A stretch of DNA of 64,000 bases from Branchipolynoe longqiensis (taxonomy: Eukaryota; Annelida; Polychaeta; Phyllodocida; Polynoidae): assembly GCA_030323885.1 (NCBI GenBank), contig CM059198.1:61220917-61284916 (forward strand). Direction: 5' to 3'. The position numbers and the translations under genes are program-made. Each line of letters begins with the position of its first letter. Within the stretch, counting starts at the first letter, position 1. Of the stretch, positions 10,139-20,815 are shown one piece after another. The notes beneath the pieces were generated by a model that did no database searches, was not told the origin of the DNA, and worked only from the letters and a program-made list of their open reading frames with translations.

Positions 10139-10930
10139 ATCACCCCCACCCTCCCCTCTCCCCGTCCGCCCCTATCCCACCCCGTCCCTGCCCGCCCCAC
10201 CCCGTCCCTCCCCGCCCCCACCCCGTCCCTATCCGTCCATCCCCGTCTCACCCCGTCCCTCTCCGCCCCCACCCCGCCCCTATCTGTCCCTCCCCGTCCC
10301 ACCCCACCCTACCCCGTCCCTCCCCGCCCCCACCCCGCCCCTATCTGTCCCTCCCCGTCCCACCCCGCCCCCACCCCGTCAACCCCGTCCTATCTGTCCC
10401 TCCCCATCCCACCCCGCCCCCCCCCACCCAGTTCCTCTCCGCCCCCACCCCGCCCCCCTCTGTCCCTCCCCGTCCCACCCCGCCCCCACCCCGTCCCTCT
10501 CCGCCCCCACCCCGCCCCTATCTGTCTCCTCCCCGTCCCACCCCGTACCCACCCCATCCCTCTCCGCCCCTAACCCCGTCCCTATCCGTCCATCCCCATC
10601 CCACCCCGTCTCACCCCGTCTCACCCCGTCCCTCCCCGCTCTCCTCGCTCCTCTCCCTCCTTCCCCATCCTTCCCCGTTCCTCCCATACTACTGCTGCGT
10701 CCCCTCCCTTCTCTTCCCGTCCCACTCTCCCTTCCCTCCTCCAATCACCGCCCCTCCTCCACGTCCCTCTTCTTCCCCTGCCCTGCCCTTCCCGCCCTGC
10801 CCTCTCCCCTGACTTCTCCCCTGACTTCTCCTGTCTTACATCCCATTCCCTTCCTTCTCGCCCTCCCCTCCCTCTCCCTCTCCTCCTCTCCTCCCATTCT
10901 CTCACACCCCCACCCCGCTCCCCGACACTC
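10139..10930. repeat. C-rich minisatellite
   Basis: CCCCGTCCCTCCCCGCCCC-type repeats of about 18-21 bp, degenerating to CCCTTCC tracts after 10620. Proline/serine and Arg/Gly ORFs over it are artefacts. The minus strand is G-quadruplex-prone. Confidence 0.9.
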
Positions 10931-11151
10931 CTCTCCAACCCTCAAATTATTTCCCATGCACTCTTCTACTTTACATTAATGAAGAGGTATATATCGGGTT
11001 AATTCTGTGACTAACATTGAAGGTTTAGAATTCAAAGCCCATCTCCTAACTCTGATCGCTCAGAGATAAACATTTTCCTGTTCCATATAATAATATGCCA
11101 ATTTTTATATAAAAACAGTTATATATTTAAAGAAAAACATTAATGAAATGG

Positions 11152-11336
11152 TGTATATCGGGTCGAGTCAAACCAATGACTTAACAATTGATACTTATCA
11201 CTTCCTAGCCACGCGTTCGGCATTATTATAATAGGGCAAGGACTGGTTCGATCAATGTCAGGATAATGTGACTGAGTGGGATATCCGTCCTGATATGACC
11301 TTAGATGTTGCCAGGATGTAAACTCCGACAACCAAG
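11152..11336 (+). mobile_element. SINE-A with internal deletion
   Basis: From GGTCGAGTCAAACCAATGAC it reaches GAGTGGGATATC, then jumps to CGTCCTGATATGACCTTAGA, skipping about 110 bp of the core. Confidence 0.8.
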
Positions 11337-11766
11337 CATTCAGGGGTGAATCTTTGAGGCGTGAATCCTTTAGGGGTGAATCTTTTAGGGGTGAATCTTT
11401 TAGACGTGAATCGTTGAGGGGTGAATCCTTTAGGGGTGAATCTTTTAGCGGTGAATCTTTTAGGGATGACTCTTTTACTAGAGGTGAATCTTTTAGGGGT
11501 GAATCTTTGAATGATGAATGATTTAGGGGTGAATCTTTTAGAGGTGAATATTTTAGGGGTGAATCTTTTAGGGGTGAATCTTTTAGGGGTGAATCTTTTA
11601 GGGGTGAATCTTTGAGTGGTGAATGATTTAGGGGTGAATCTTTTCGGGGTGAATCTTTTCGGGGTGAATCTTTTAGGGGTGAATCTTTGAGTGGTGAATG
11701 ATTTAGGGGTGAATCTTTGAGTGGTGAATCTTTTAGGGGTGAATCTTTTAGAGGTGAATATTCTAT
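11337..11766. repeat. 15-bp minisatellite
   Basis: About 28 copies of TTTAGGGGTGAATCT with variants. GGGTGAATC-TTT is also found in the TIRs of the Mutator-like element at 14723-15135 and near 40195-40225, so the repeat may derive from that element's end. Confidence 0.92.
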
Positions 11767-11770
11767 CTAG

Positions 11771-11969
11771 TGGCGCTCCCGTCGGGGCATCTGGCTTTGG
11801 CTACATGGCTAACTCCCAGAGTCAGCTGGGGCTACACACAGTGCACACCCCGACGCCGCTGGTCACCGCAGCTCAAGTAGCCGTGAAAGGGAACACGCTG
11901 TGTGCCCCCCTCGGTGATTTTTACTTCACCAAAATGAATGGCTTCAAAAGATTCGCCACCCCCTGCCAG
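11771..11969 (+). CDS. Weak candidate exon a
   Basis: Preceded by TTCTATCTAG and followed by CAG/GTCACA. One frame is open across 66 codons with GC-rich third positions, including SGFGYMANSQSQLGL and FYFTKMNGFKRFATPC. I do not recognise the protein. It starts exactly at the end of a minisatellite and ends in C-rich repeat, so it may be chance. Confidence 0.2.
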
Positions 11970-11999
11970 GTCACACCCTCCCACCCCGATGGTCCCCGT

Positions 12000-12790
12000 G
12001 CCCCTCACCCCCACCATACCCCTACCCCTGCCTCTCCCCCGACCCCTACCCCACCCCAACTCAACCACTCCTCCCACCCATACCCCTACCCCATCCCCTA
12101 CCTCCTAAACCTTTCCACTCCTACCCTCACCACTACTCCACCACTACCACTAGCCCAACCTCTCCCCCGACCCCTATCCCACCCCAACCCTACCACTACC
12201 TCCTAACCCTCTACTTTCCACTCTACCCCCACCCCTACACCACCACTACCCCTACCCCATCCTTACCTCAACCCTACCCCCCACCCAACCTCCTACCTCC
12301 CACCCCTAACCCTACCCCTCCTCCGACCCCTACCCCACCCCAACTCACCACTACCTACTACTCCCCACCCCACCCCTACCCCAACTCCCTAACTCATAAC
12401 CCTGTACTTTCCACCCCATCTCTCACCCACTACTCCACCACTACCCCTACCCCATCCTTACCCCGACCCTAACCCCCCCAACCCCCTACATCCTAACCCT
12501 ATCCCGATCCCCTTTCCCACCCCTACCCCTACCCTCACCCCCTACCCACCCTTACCCCCACCCATACCCCCACTCCTTTTTCCAATCCTTTAACCCCACC
12601 CCTACCCCAACTCCCTTTTCTACCCTGTCCCCCACCCCTACCCAATCGCTACCCCCCACCCTTTACCCACCTCAACCCACCCCTTTATCGACCCTCTCCC
12701 CCTAACCCCTACCCAAATCGCTACCCCCACCCATACCCCACCCCTACCCCACTCCTTTTCCAACCCTGTACCCCCATCCCTACCCCTACA
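12000..12790. repeat. C-rich CCCTACCCC repeat
   Basis: Irregular CCCTACCCC/CCCTAACCC repeats. CCCTAA hexamers occur singly but not in register, so this is not a telomere tract. Confidence 0.85.
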
Positions 12791-12791
12791 G

Positions 12792-12827
12792 TTGCCCACG
12801 TCCAGCTCTGGCTACTTTGTCTTCTCG
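12792..12827 (+). CDS. Weak candidate exon b
   Basis: 36 nt between TACCCCTACAG and GTATGG, encoding LPTSSSGYFVFS, in phase with candidate exon a. Too short to support a call alone. Confidence 0.15.
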
Positions 12828-13450
12828 GTATGGGGGGGGGGGGGGGGGGGGGGTGGCCCGTGTGGAGGCGTGACGGGGCGGGAGAGGAGGCGAAGGGGGG
12901 AGTGGAGGGGGGGAGGCATAGAGAGAGAGAGGAGAGGGGTGTTGAAGGGTTGGTCAGTTCTGGTCAGGGATCAGTCTAACCAGATGTCCGGTTCACTGGT
13001 CAAGCTGAGAAAGGTCGCCGACCCCTCTGAGCAGCTGAGTGACCGTAGAATGACCAACACATGTCTGTTGGTGGGGGTCGGGGGGGGGGGGGGGGGGGAC
13101 GAGGGTAGGAGCGATGGGGGGGGGGGGGGGGGGGGGGCTTATGGTCATCTGGGAGCACCTCTTTACAGATTTGCAAATCGACACCTCTAAGATTTCTACT
13201 AAGTTCATATAAAGTGCTTCTTTGATTGGACTTACTCTCTCAGTCTCACCGCCTCCCCTTTATATGCACAATGGAATTATTTGCACTATATATACATGTA
13301 TAATGCAGATAAATCTCCATGTATAATGCATTTGATTTATTTGCATTGCATATAAACGAGGATTTGTTTTCAGTGTATATAAACAAGGATTCATTAGCAT
13401 TATGTATTTATTTTAACGGGGATTTATTTGTCTTATGTAAGATATAATGT
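12828..13450. other. Poly-G tracts and unique sequence
   Basis: G runs of about 20 at 12833-12853, 13080-13099 and 13117-13137. Between them 12968-13070 has an open frame (QMSGSLVKLRKVADPSEQL), but its phase does not fit candidate exon b at the obvious splice sites. AT-rich after 13200. Confidence 0.4.
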
Positions 13451-13454
13451 ATTA

Positions 13455-13545
13455 TAGATATATGGGGAATCAACCCATCGACCTTCAGATTAGCAGTAGG
13501 AGTCTGATCTAACCACCCCGACACAGAGAACACCACAACATGTAT
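13455..13545 (-). mobile_element. SINE-B head fragment
   Basis: Antisense tRNA-like head: GACCTTCAGATTAG and GACACAGAGAACACCAC match the heads at 26215 and 52889. Confidence 0.65.
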
Positions 13546-13617
13546 ATAGAGAGAGGGAGAGAAAGATAGATTAAAGGGGAGAGAGGGGATATGTACTAAA
13601 CTACTATCGAAGGCTTT

Positions 13618-13766
13618 TATTTTATATATCTATATATAAATATATGTAAATATATGTAAATTTTTGTAAATATATGAATATATATAACTATGTATAACTA
13701 TATATAAATATGTATAACTATGTTTATAAATATACATATATATATATGTACATCTACAGATATATA

Positions 13767-13806
<40 letters not shown>
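13618..13806. repeat. AT microsatellite
   Basis: TATATGTAAATA and (TA)n with a pure TA run at 13769-13805. Confidence 0.85.
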
Positions 13807-13807
<1 letters not shown>

Positions 13808-14387
13808 GGTATGACTGATTTGGCAGTAACCAGTAAACAACGATGAACATTTAGTAACAAAGAAAAAATAATAATTGAAAAAAACTCCCCCAGCGGTCAA
13901 GGTCGCAAATGGCCAAGGTCGCAGTGGTCAAGCACAAGGTCAAGTGGTCAATGACCACCAGGGTGTTATATAAACGACAGACAACGCGACGTCACGGCGA
14001 GGCCAAACTGCCCCTGCAGGCTGTCGGTAGGGGGCGCCACCAGCAGGGCAGGGGTATGGCCAAGAGGGCAGGGGTGGGGGCCAAGAGGGCGGAGGGTGGG
14101 GCCGAAAAGGGCAGAGGTGTGACTGACAAAAAAGGTGTGTGTGGGTGTGTGGGTGTGTGTGGGCGGACAAGGGAGGGGTTGGGTGTGAAGCAGGGCAATA
14201 CTAGTGACCCACCCAAGGGAACTGCCTCACACCCCTGGCCCTGCCCCCAACTCCCCGGCCAAACCAAAAAAAAATAGGAAAAAAGAAAATGTAACTTATT
14301 TGTAAGCAAACTGACCAGATCGGGACCAGCTTTATAATATAAGTACACAGGTCCCACCAGCGGTCCCCTGCAGGACCATGCATCCTG
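13807..14387. other. Non-coding stretch with GTCAAGG repeats and CTCF-like motif
   Basis: GGTCAAGG/GGCCAAGG repeats (13895-13955), then TAGGGGGCGCCACCAGCAGG at about 14029, a good CTCF-like match, then GGGCAGAGG repeats and GT-rich DNA. No gene recognised. Confidence 0.4.
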
Positions 14388-14655
14388 TGGTTGGTTGTTG
14401 GGGTTTTATGTCCTAGCAACATCTAAGGTCATATCAGGACAGGTACCGACTCGTGACAGCGCGCACTCCCATGGCGACTTCATAGTGCTGTCTGACTGGG
14501 AGACCAGGCCACCAGCTACATGACTCAATGTATCCCACTCAGTCACATTATCCTAACACTGAGACAACCAGTCTTTACCGTATCCTTATAATGCCGAGCA
14601 CCAGGCCAGGAAGTGACACGTATCAATTTTGTAAGTCATTGGTTTGACTCGGCCA
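14388..14655 (-). mobile_element. SINE-A, head truncated
   Basis: Antisense from TTTTATGTCCTAGCAACATC to GTTTGACTCGGCCAGGG; most of the tRNA head is lost. Confidence 0.85.
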
Positions 14656-14722
14656 GGGCTCGGACTCCCATTCATGCTGGATCGATTATGCATGCATGCA
14701 CTCTCGCAGTGTGGGTGAAGCG

Positions 14723-15135
14723 TAGATAAAAGATTCACCCTGTACTTGTAGTACACGGGTGAATGACAACGTAGTGTAAATACGGAAAAAATAGCTTTAG
14801 TATGGAACAGGAAGTAGAATGCCTGCCTCCAGTATCAAATGGGTACTTATATCGGCACAGAGTTGGTGAAATGGGGGAGAATGCAAAAAAACAAGATGGT
14901 GGCCATAGAACGCTGTCAATTTCACTTTTAAATCTGATTAAACTAGATGTTTTAATATATTTTTCAACTCAAAGGTAGGGGGGAAATATGAATATATATA
15001 TAGAGAATAAGTGTAGCTTCTTAGATTGTTATTGTTAACTTAGGCTCTCATTTCATTTCCCTGTATTTTTTACCGCTTTTATATAGGGCTGGTATTCACC
15101 CGTGTACTACGAGTACAGGGTGAATCCTTTATCTA
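14723..15135. mobile_element. Mutator-like MITE with 42-bp TIR and 9-bp TSD
   Basis: 413-bp element starting TAGATAAAAGATTCACCC. Its first 42 bases match the reverse complement of its last 42 at 40 positions. It is flanked by identical 9-bp GGTGAAGCG copies (14714-14722 and 15136-15144). Long TIRs with a 9-bp duplication fit Mutator-like elements. Each TIR is itself an inverted repeat (ATTCACCC ... GGGTGAAT). The interior is AT-rich with no coding capacity. Intact TSD and TIRs suggest a recent insertion. Confidence 0.85.
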
Positions 15136-15156
15136 GGTGAAGCGCTGCTTGCCTGG

Positions 15157-15495
15157 TTGGTTGGTTGGTTGTTGGAGTTTTACGTCCTCGCAACATCTAA
15201 GGTCATATCAGGACGGGGCTGCTTGGCACCCAGTGTTGATTCTGGTCGTCTCCAGTTTAAGATAACATTGCGCACTGTGGCCGCCTCAACACGTGGACGT
15301 CATTCACTGATACCTACCTACTGGCAGACCGAAGGGGTGGCCATGTTGGTACAGCGCAGGCTTCGCGTGCGGAAGGTCGGGAGTCCTAATCACAGCCGAG
15401 TGAAACCAATGACTTATCAAATGTATGCCTGTTGCTACCTAGTCCTGATATGACCTTAGATGTTGCCAGGACGTAAAACTCGAACAACCAACCAT
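15157..15495. mobile_element. SINE-A fragments
   Basis: 15157-15215 is an antisense tail and 15340-15495 a sense copy that keeps the head (CTTCGCGTGCGGAAGGTCGG) and tail but lacks most of the core. The DNA between is unassigned. Confidence 0.75.
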
Positions 15496-15499
15496 CCCT

Positions 15500-15760
15500 C
15501 GCCTCTCCTCCCCTATCCCTCCCTTCCCCTATCCCTGCCCTCCCCACCCCTTCCCTCCCATATCCCTCCCCTCCCCCCCCCCCTCTCGCTATCCCCCTTC
15601 CCTCCCGCCATTCCTGCCCTTCCCCATTCCCCCATACCTGCCCTTCCCACTTCCTTCCCCTCCCCCTCCCCCTCCCCCTCCCCCATCCATATCCACTCCA
15701 CCCTCCCCCATTTACCCCCTCCCACCTTCCCCCTCCCACCTTCTCCCTCCCCTCCCCGCT
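15500..15760. repeat. Pyrimidine tract CCCTCCC
   Basis: Polypyrimidine low-complexity DNA that may form H-DNA. ORFs on either strand are artefacts. Confidence 0.85.
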
Positions 15761-15860
15761 CGCCTCCGCGCTCCGCTCCGGCTCGGGCCGCGTGTCGTCC
15801 CGACGTGACGCTGTCACGTCGACAACGTGACGTGAACGTGACATGAAAGCTCGTCCTGCT
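15760..15860. promoter_or_regulatory. ACGTGAC cluster
   Basis: CGACGTGACG, GTCACGTCGAC, ACGTGACGTG and ACGTGACATG crowd into about 50 bp next to a GC-rich block. They resemble ATF/CREB and bHLH half sites. No gene visible downstream. Confidence 0.25.
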
Positions 15861-15974
15861 GTCGGTGTCTTGTTGAGCTAATTTGTGCCGGTCAGTCGTT
15901 GTGTTGCCTTTATGCTCTCAAAGTCCATTGGCTGAGCCTCATCAGAGCTGCCCTACCCTGCAGAACCACAACAG

Positions 15975-16215
15975 GCCGCCACACCCTCACTACACACACA
16001 CTCCGCACCCTCCCACACCCAGCACCCTCCCACACCTCGCACCCACCCATATCCCACACCCTCCCACACCCCGCACCCCCCACACCCTCCCACACCCCAC
16101 ACCCTCTCATACCTCGCACCCTCCCACGCCCCGCACCCTCCCACACCCCACATCCTCTCACACCGCGCACCCTTCCACACCCTGCACCCTCCCACACACT
16201 CCCACACCCCATATC
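15975..16215. repeat. CCCACACCC-type minisatellite
   Basis: About 15-bp repeats of ACCCTCCCACACCCC. Confidence 0.88.
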
Positions 16216-16802
16216 CTTCAAATATCTCCAAAGTTAGCTATTTAAAATGAGAGTTACTTCAAGATCAAGTAAAGGAAATGACAAGGACCAATCTAATATA
16301 TTTATCTCAAAATATAGCGGAAACTACCAACCATTGCCCCCACCCGTATCTAATTTATCGTGGAAGGTGAAAATTGTTTTGGTTGTTTAAAAACAGGAAA
16401 GAATATTAATGTTTTTATCGGAATATGCATCTTTAAATTGCATTTTCTATATTTATTTTGTTTTAAATTTGTTTATAATTAAAATTTATTGTTAAATTAA
16501 AAAAAAAAAAATTGTTTAGTTTTTGTTATTTTGTTTTTTTATTAGAAAAAATGCATTTTCTATATTTAGTTCATCTTTTATTTTTTATAGGAAAACTCCC
16601 GCAGAATAATGGAAGCAATTTGGGATTCATTGTTTACTTCTTATTTGTAACGAACAGATTGCTTGAATTAAGGCCTTCTCTTGAGGGCGTGTCTTATTTA
16701 GTGAGGTGCTCTTTAACTTTGTTAGGTCTCTAACCAGTATGAGGTTGTCAGTCAGTCTCCTCTTTCTATCCTCTATATTTGTATATTTGTATAGGTAGTA
16801 CT
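16216..16802. other. AT-rich stretch, no gene seen
   Basis: 16225-16325 resembles the TTAA-MITE interior (ATATCTCCAAAGTTAGC, AATATATTTATCTCA). The rest is AT-rich with a repeated ATGCATTTTCTATATTTA motif. Confidence 0.4.
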
Positions 16803-16895
16803 GGGTGCGGTGGTCGAATCGCCAGAGCGCGTGACTCGCGTGCGGGAGAATGGGAGTTCGGTTCCCGGTCGAGTCAAACCAATGACTTCGAAGAG
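16803..16895 (+). mobile_element. SINE-A head only
   Basis: Contains A-box-like GGTGGTCGAATCG and B box GTTCGGTTCCCGGTCGAGTC, ending soon after AAACCAATGACTTCG. Confidence 0.75.
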
Positions 16896-17139
16896 TGGTG
16901 ACCCATATATCTCGGAGTGATCTCCTTCCTGACCTCCCCCCCCTCACTCACCCCCGCTTTATGTACTGACTTGGTGGGAATGTGACATATATTTGAAGAA
17001 TCTATTGCGGACCTGCTAGGTCCCTTGGTCCCATCTATTCAGGGGGAATACGTGATGAGCCGACATATCCCGAGCTGTCAACCAGCTCCTCACATTGATC
17101 TCCATGGAGGAGTCGTGAACTATGGGATGGAGACTTTGC

Positions 17140-17475
17140 GGGGTACCGGGTGCAGTGGCCGAATCGGAAGAGCGCAGGCCCCGCTTGCGGAATGTTGGGA
17201 GTTTGGATCCCAGTCAAGCAATGAGTTATCAAATTTATACTTTTCACTTCCTAGCCTGGGACTCGGCATTAGTAGGATAGGGCAAGGACTGGTTATCTCA
17301 GTATCAGGATAATGTGACTGAATGGGTGGGATATTGCGTCATGGTGCTGGCAGCCTGATTTCCCAGTGGGGCAGCAATATAAAGACGCCATGAGTGCGCC
17401 ATGAGTGCGCACTATCAGAGTTGGTACCAGTCCTGATATTGCCAGGATGTAAAACTCCAACTACCAACCAACTAT
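17140..17475 (+). mobile_element. SINE-A, near full length
   Basis: Head CGGGTGCAGTGGCCGAATCG, core ATAATGTGACTGAATGGG, tail CCAGGATGTAAAACTCCAAC. A short GCCATGAGTGCG duplication lies in the core. Confidence 0.88.
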
Positions 17476-17496
17476 AGGTAGTACTACTACTAGTAG

Positions 17497-17615
17497 TCTA
17501 CACTGACCTCTCAGGCAAGAAGCTGCATAGACAGGGAGGCTTGGGTAGGGTGATGACATCAGGGAGTCTAGGTGGTGTAATGGTTAGCACCCTGTCACAG
17601 CACCCCCGGTTGGCT
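17497..17615 (+). repeat. Dispersed copy of the 321-bp satellite (tRNA-like part)
   Basis: CACTGACCTCTCAGGCAAG, ATAGACAGGGAGGC and CTAGGTGGTGTAATGGTTAG occur in the same order as on the minus strand of the 23.6-25.0 kb array. Homology ends just before the retrotransposon at 17657. Confidence 0.75.
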
Positions 17616-17656
17616 GCCACACCTCAGTACTCGCATGTGCCAGAACCACAAGGGCC

Positions 17657-18560
17657 GTGGTTTGGCTCCTGCAAGATTACTTTAGCTTGTGTTATCTGGA
17701 TCACTTTGTCGATCTAGAACCCACATATCAAAAAGCGGCCGATACTTATAACCACTTCCTCTCATTAGCTAAAACCGTAGCTCTCCACCTCGCTCATGAT
17801 AAATGTCTTCCCCCTACCACTAATCTCACAGGGCTGGGCTTCAATATAAACACAGAAACAATGAAAGTATCTCTGCCACTTCAGAAAGTGCAAGAAGTTC
17901 TTCAGGTCTTTACTGACTGGAAGAAGAAAGTTAAAGCAACTAGGAAACAGCTACAGAGTCTTGCAGGAAAGCTGAACCATCTTTCAAAATGCATAAACCT
18001 GCAGCCAGGTTTGCTAACAGGGTTCTTGTGGCTCTTAGAGCCACTCCATTTGTAGGCCAACACTTGTTCGATCCCAATCTCATTAAGGACTTAGAGTGGT
18101 TTGAATGGTTCGCAGCTACCTTCAATGCAGTTATACTTATTCCCCCTAAGCCGAGATCCCCCTGGAAGATCGAGTGTGATTCCGCCTTGACAGCAGGCAG
18201 GGCTTATTCCAGCACTCATTTCTTTGAAGCCTAATACCCTCCCCTCTTACTAGTCTTAGCGGACCTGAACCTCACAATTACTCACCTTGAGGTGGTAAAT
18301 CTAGTTCATGCAGTTTCCACCCTCCTCCCCCCTTCCCCACATAGCTAGACATTACAGATTAACACAGACAACCTAGCTTCCCGGCAGGTCCTCTCATCAG
18401 GCAGAGGTAAAGACCCTGTTCTTTGTGCCTGTGCCAGGCAGCTCTGGCTTCTTTCAGCTAGACATAACTTTGAACTTGAGATCTGCCACATGCCTGATAC
18501 TTGCAGATGCCCTAAGCCACTCCTCGTCTGATCCAATCTTTAAACGCAAAGCCTCACTTA
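17657..18560 (+). pseudogene. Retrotransposon RT-RNase H pseudogene
   Basis: The RT segment is open from 17657 to 18055, then shifts frame near 17990-18010 and continues to 18234 as RNase H. Stops interrupt at 18232 and near 18346. Key losses: second Asp of YxDD (His here). Confidence 0.8.
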
Positions 18561-18640
18561 TGTGCATGAATTTGTCTCTAACTAGAATCCCAATCTCTTT
18601 CACTACCGACATAATAGATTTTGCTATGTAAACTATCAAT

Positions 18641-19600
18641 GTGAACCCCATTAGCCTGGAAGATATTACCTGTTTGCCTTATCTTCCAAGCTACTCGCTG
18701 AAATATCACGATGATCTAATGCAAGTTTCCGAGACTGCACTCGCCCATAGAACTTGTCACAATAAAGCGTCCCACGTGAGGTGCTATTTGTGGTTCTGCT
18801 CCCTCCACCGAGTCTCCCCCCTTTCTCCCAGAGTCTATGACCTCCGCTCTTTCCTGTATTTTCTTTCAGTAGTTCTTAGGTCCCGGGGTGCTGTTTTAAA
18901 TTATTTTTCTCCCGTTAAGTAAGGTCTGGGTTTCTTCTGCCCCTGGTGATCATTCTGTCTTTAATGCACATGAGATTTCTGTCATGAAGAAAGGGATCAC
19001 TAAGTCCTCCCATGTCCCAACCAAGCCCCCCACCCTAACCCCTCACCAATTCTCCCAGATTCTCTCATTCCTAATGCACCTGACCCCATTACCTGAAGTT
19101 ATTGTTCTCACTCTCATCCTAGCATATTGCACTATTCTTCTCCAAAGCAATCTCGTTACTGTTTCCCCTGGTCATTCTCCCCATACTCTCCTCTTCTCAG
19201 ATGTTACAGCCACCCCTGACGCACTCCTTGTCCATGTTTGTTCCACCAAGACTCGACCAAAATCCCCTGCCCTCTATTATTTCACCTCCCTCGAATCCCT
19301 TGCTCCTCCTGCTGCCCTGCTAAGGCTTGGTTCACATACCTTGCCAAGACTAACCCGCCCTGACACGGCCCTGCCATCCTCCTCCCATCTGGTGCGCCAC
19401 TCTCAGTCCTCTTCCTCACCACTGCTCTATGCCTCGCTGCCACTGCCTGCCAGATCTCTACACGCCTCAGCCTCCACAACCTTCACAGAGGGGCTGCTCA
19501 AGCCTGCCAGGCTGCCGGTCTCCCACTGGCTGATCTCATGACCACTTGGACCTGGAGGTCCCTACCTGGAGGTTTTTCTCAACCTACATCGCCTCCATAC
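18641..19600 (+). pseudogene. Tyrosine recombinase pseudogene of the same element
   Basis: Two open pieces (18641-18922 and 18984-19541) and a third-frame continuation carrying GAAQACQAAG and TWRS. The catalytic His is not preserved in the expected place and the YLRYL-type end is lost. Confidence 0.75.
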
Positions 19601-19879
19601 CGATCATCGATGCTCCATCAGCGCTCGCTCATAGTCATATGTTGGGTGAGGGCTGATCCTTCCACTTCTCCATGCCCTTCTGGGTGCTCCATCATCTGGA
19701 CTCTATCAGATTCAGCATCCATACGCTCCAGCCTCCATTGCCAGAACATTCGGGTCCTAACCGCCCAATTGCCATAACCTGCTCTGCCTACCTGTAGGTG
19801 ACGATTACTTTTCTTTAATAAAACTTTCAAATCAGTTTCCTCTTATTTCTTACTATCCTGTCACATGGCCGAGTAACGT

Positions 19880-20290
19880 GATTTATGATGTAATTATGAG
19901 GTAATTATAAATATATATATATATATAATTATAGAAAATTATGAGACAAATCTAGATAATTTTGAAATAAATCCTCTGAAATAATCATGAAATATTCATG
20001 AAATAATTAAGGAATAATCATGAAATAATCAGGAACTTATCAGGAACTAATAATGAGATAATCATGAAATAATCACGAAATAATTATGAAATAATCATGA
20101 AATAATAGGGAAAAATAGGAAATAATCATGAAATAATTATGAAATAATCAGGAAACAACCATGAAATGACCAAGAAATAATTATTAAATAACTATAAAAT
20201 AACTATGAAATAGCTACAAAATATATTATAAAAACAATCATGTAGCAACTATAAAATAATAAAAGGACAATTTGATAACGATGTAGTAAT
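19880..20290. repeat. AT-rich ATGAAATAATC repeat
   Basis: Irregular 10-12 bp repeats (AATCATGAAATAATTATGAA) after a TA run at 19909-19927. Confidence 0.85.
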
Positions 20291-20815
20291 AGTAAACCGA
20301 GGCGTGTGACTATCTGTGAACCCTCAGTGAATCGGCCCCTCCCCCACACCCGGCCGCCCACCGGCCGACCGCCCCTTGTTGGACAATAGGTCACCATTAC
20401 ACTGACCCCCGCAGTGCCAGCAGACCCCCGGACCACACCCCTTCGCAGGGGGTCATTTACCCTTTGATCCCTAGACGACACCCCACGCACCATGCTGCCC
20501 GCAACCCCCCCCCCCCTCCCACCCCCGCCGCCAACCCCCCCCCCCTTCTTCCCAAACCCTCCGAATCCATTTTTTTTGTTTAAAATTTGTTTTATATATA
20601 TCTATTTTTTTAACAATTATTTTCCTTTTAATTAAAAAAAAAATTTTAATTTAAATTTAAATGTTGCGGTGAATGGCATTGGCAGTCACCAGTCACTGCC
20701 ACCCGCACCCGGAAAACGCCTCTAAAAACGCTAACCAGAGCACTAAACCATATGGCCACCCGGGATCAAACTGAAAAGTCGGATCGACAACCCGCCAGAC
20801 GGGACTTTTCACTTG
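20291..20815. other. Non-coding stretch, no gene seen
   Basis: C-rich (20335-20560), then A/T homopolymer-rich. No exon-like signal recognised. Confidence 0.4.

Larger units (their letters stand above)
17657..19830 (+). mobile_element. Degraded Ngaro/DIRS-like tyrosine-recombinase retrotransposon
   Basis: Order: RT C-terminal part (17660-18060, with YLDHFVDLEP in place of the YxDD box, then LTGLGFNINTETM and RKQLQSLAGKLNHLSK), RNase H-like region (ECDSALTAG at about 18170, HLEVVNLVHAV, INTDNLASRQVL, ILADALSH at about 18500), then a tyrosine-recombinase domain (18640-19560) ending GAAQACQAAGLPLADLMTTW and TWRS. The LGI-type thumb plus a recombinase in place of an integrase is characteristic of the DIRS/Ngaro group; absence of an obvious methyltransferase between RNase H and recombinase favours Ngaro. 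At least four frameshifts, several stops and loss of the catalytic Asp show it is dead. No terminal repeats recognised; AATAAA at about 19819 may be its poly(A) signal. Confidence 0.85.

Noticed and set aside
10020..10979. 319-codon proline-rich ORF
   Set aside because: Low-complexity C-rich minisatellite; overlapping long ORFs in other frames and on the other strand show it is compositional.
12240..12520. Interstitial telomere (CCCTAA)
   Set aside because: CCCTAA occurs only sporadically within irregular CCCTACCCC repeats, not in tandem register.
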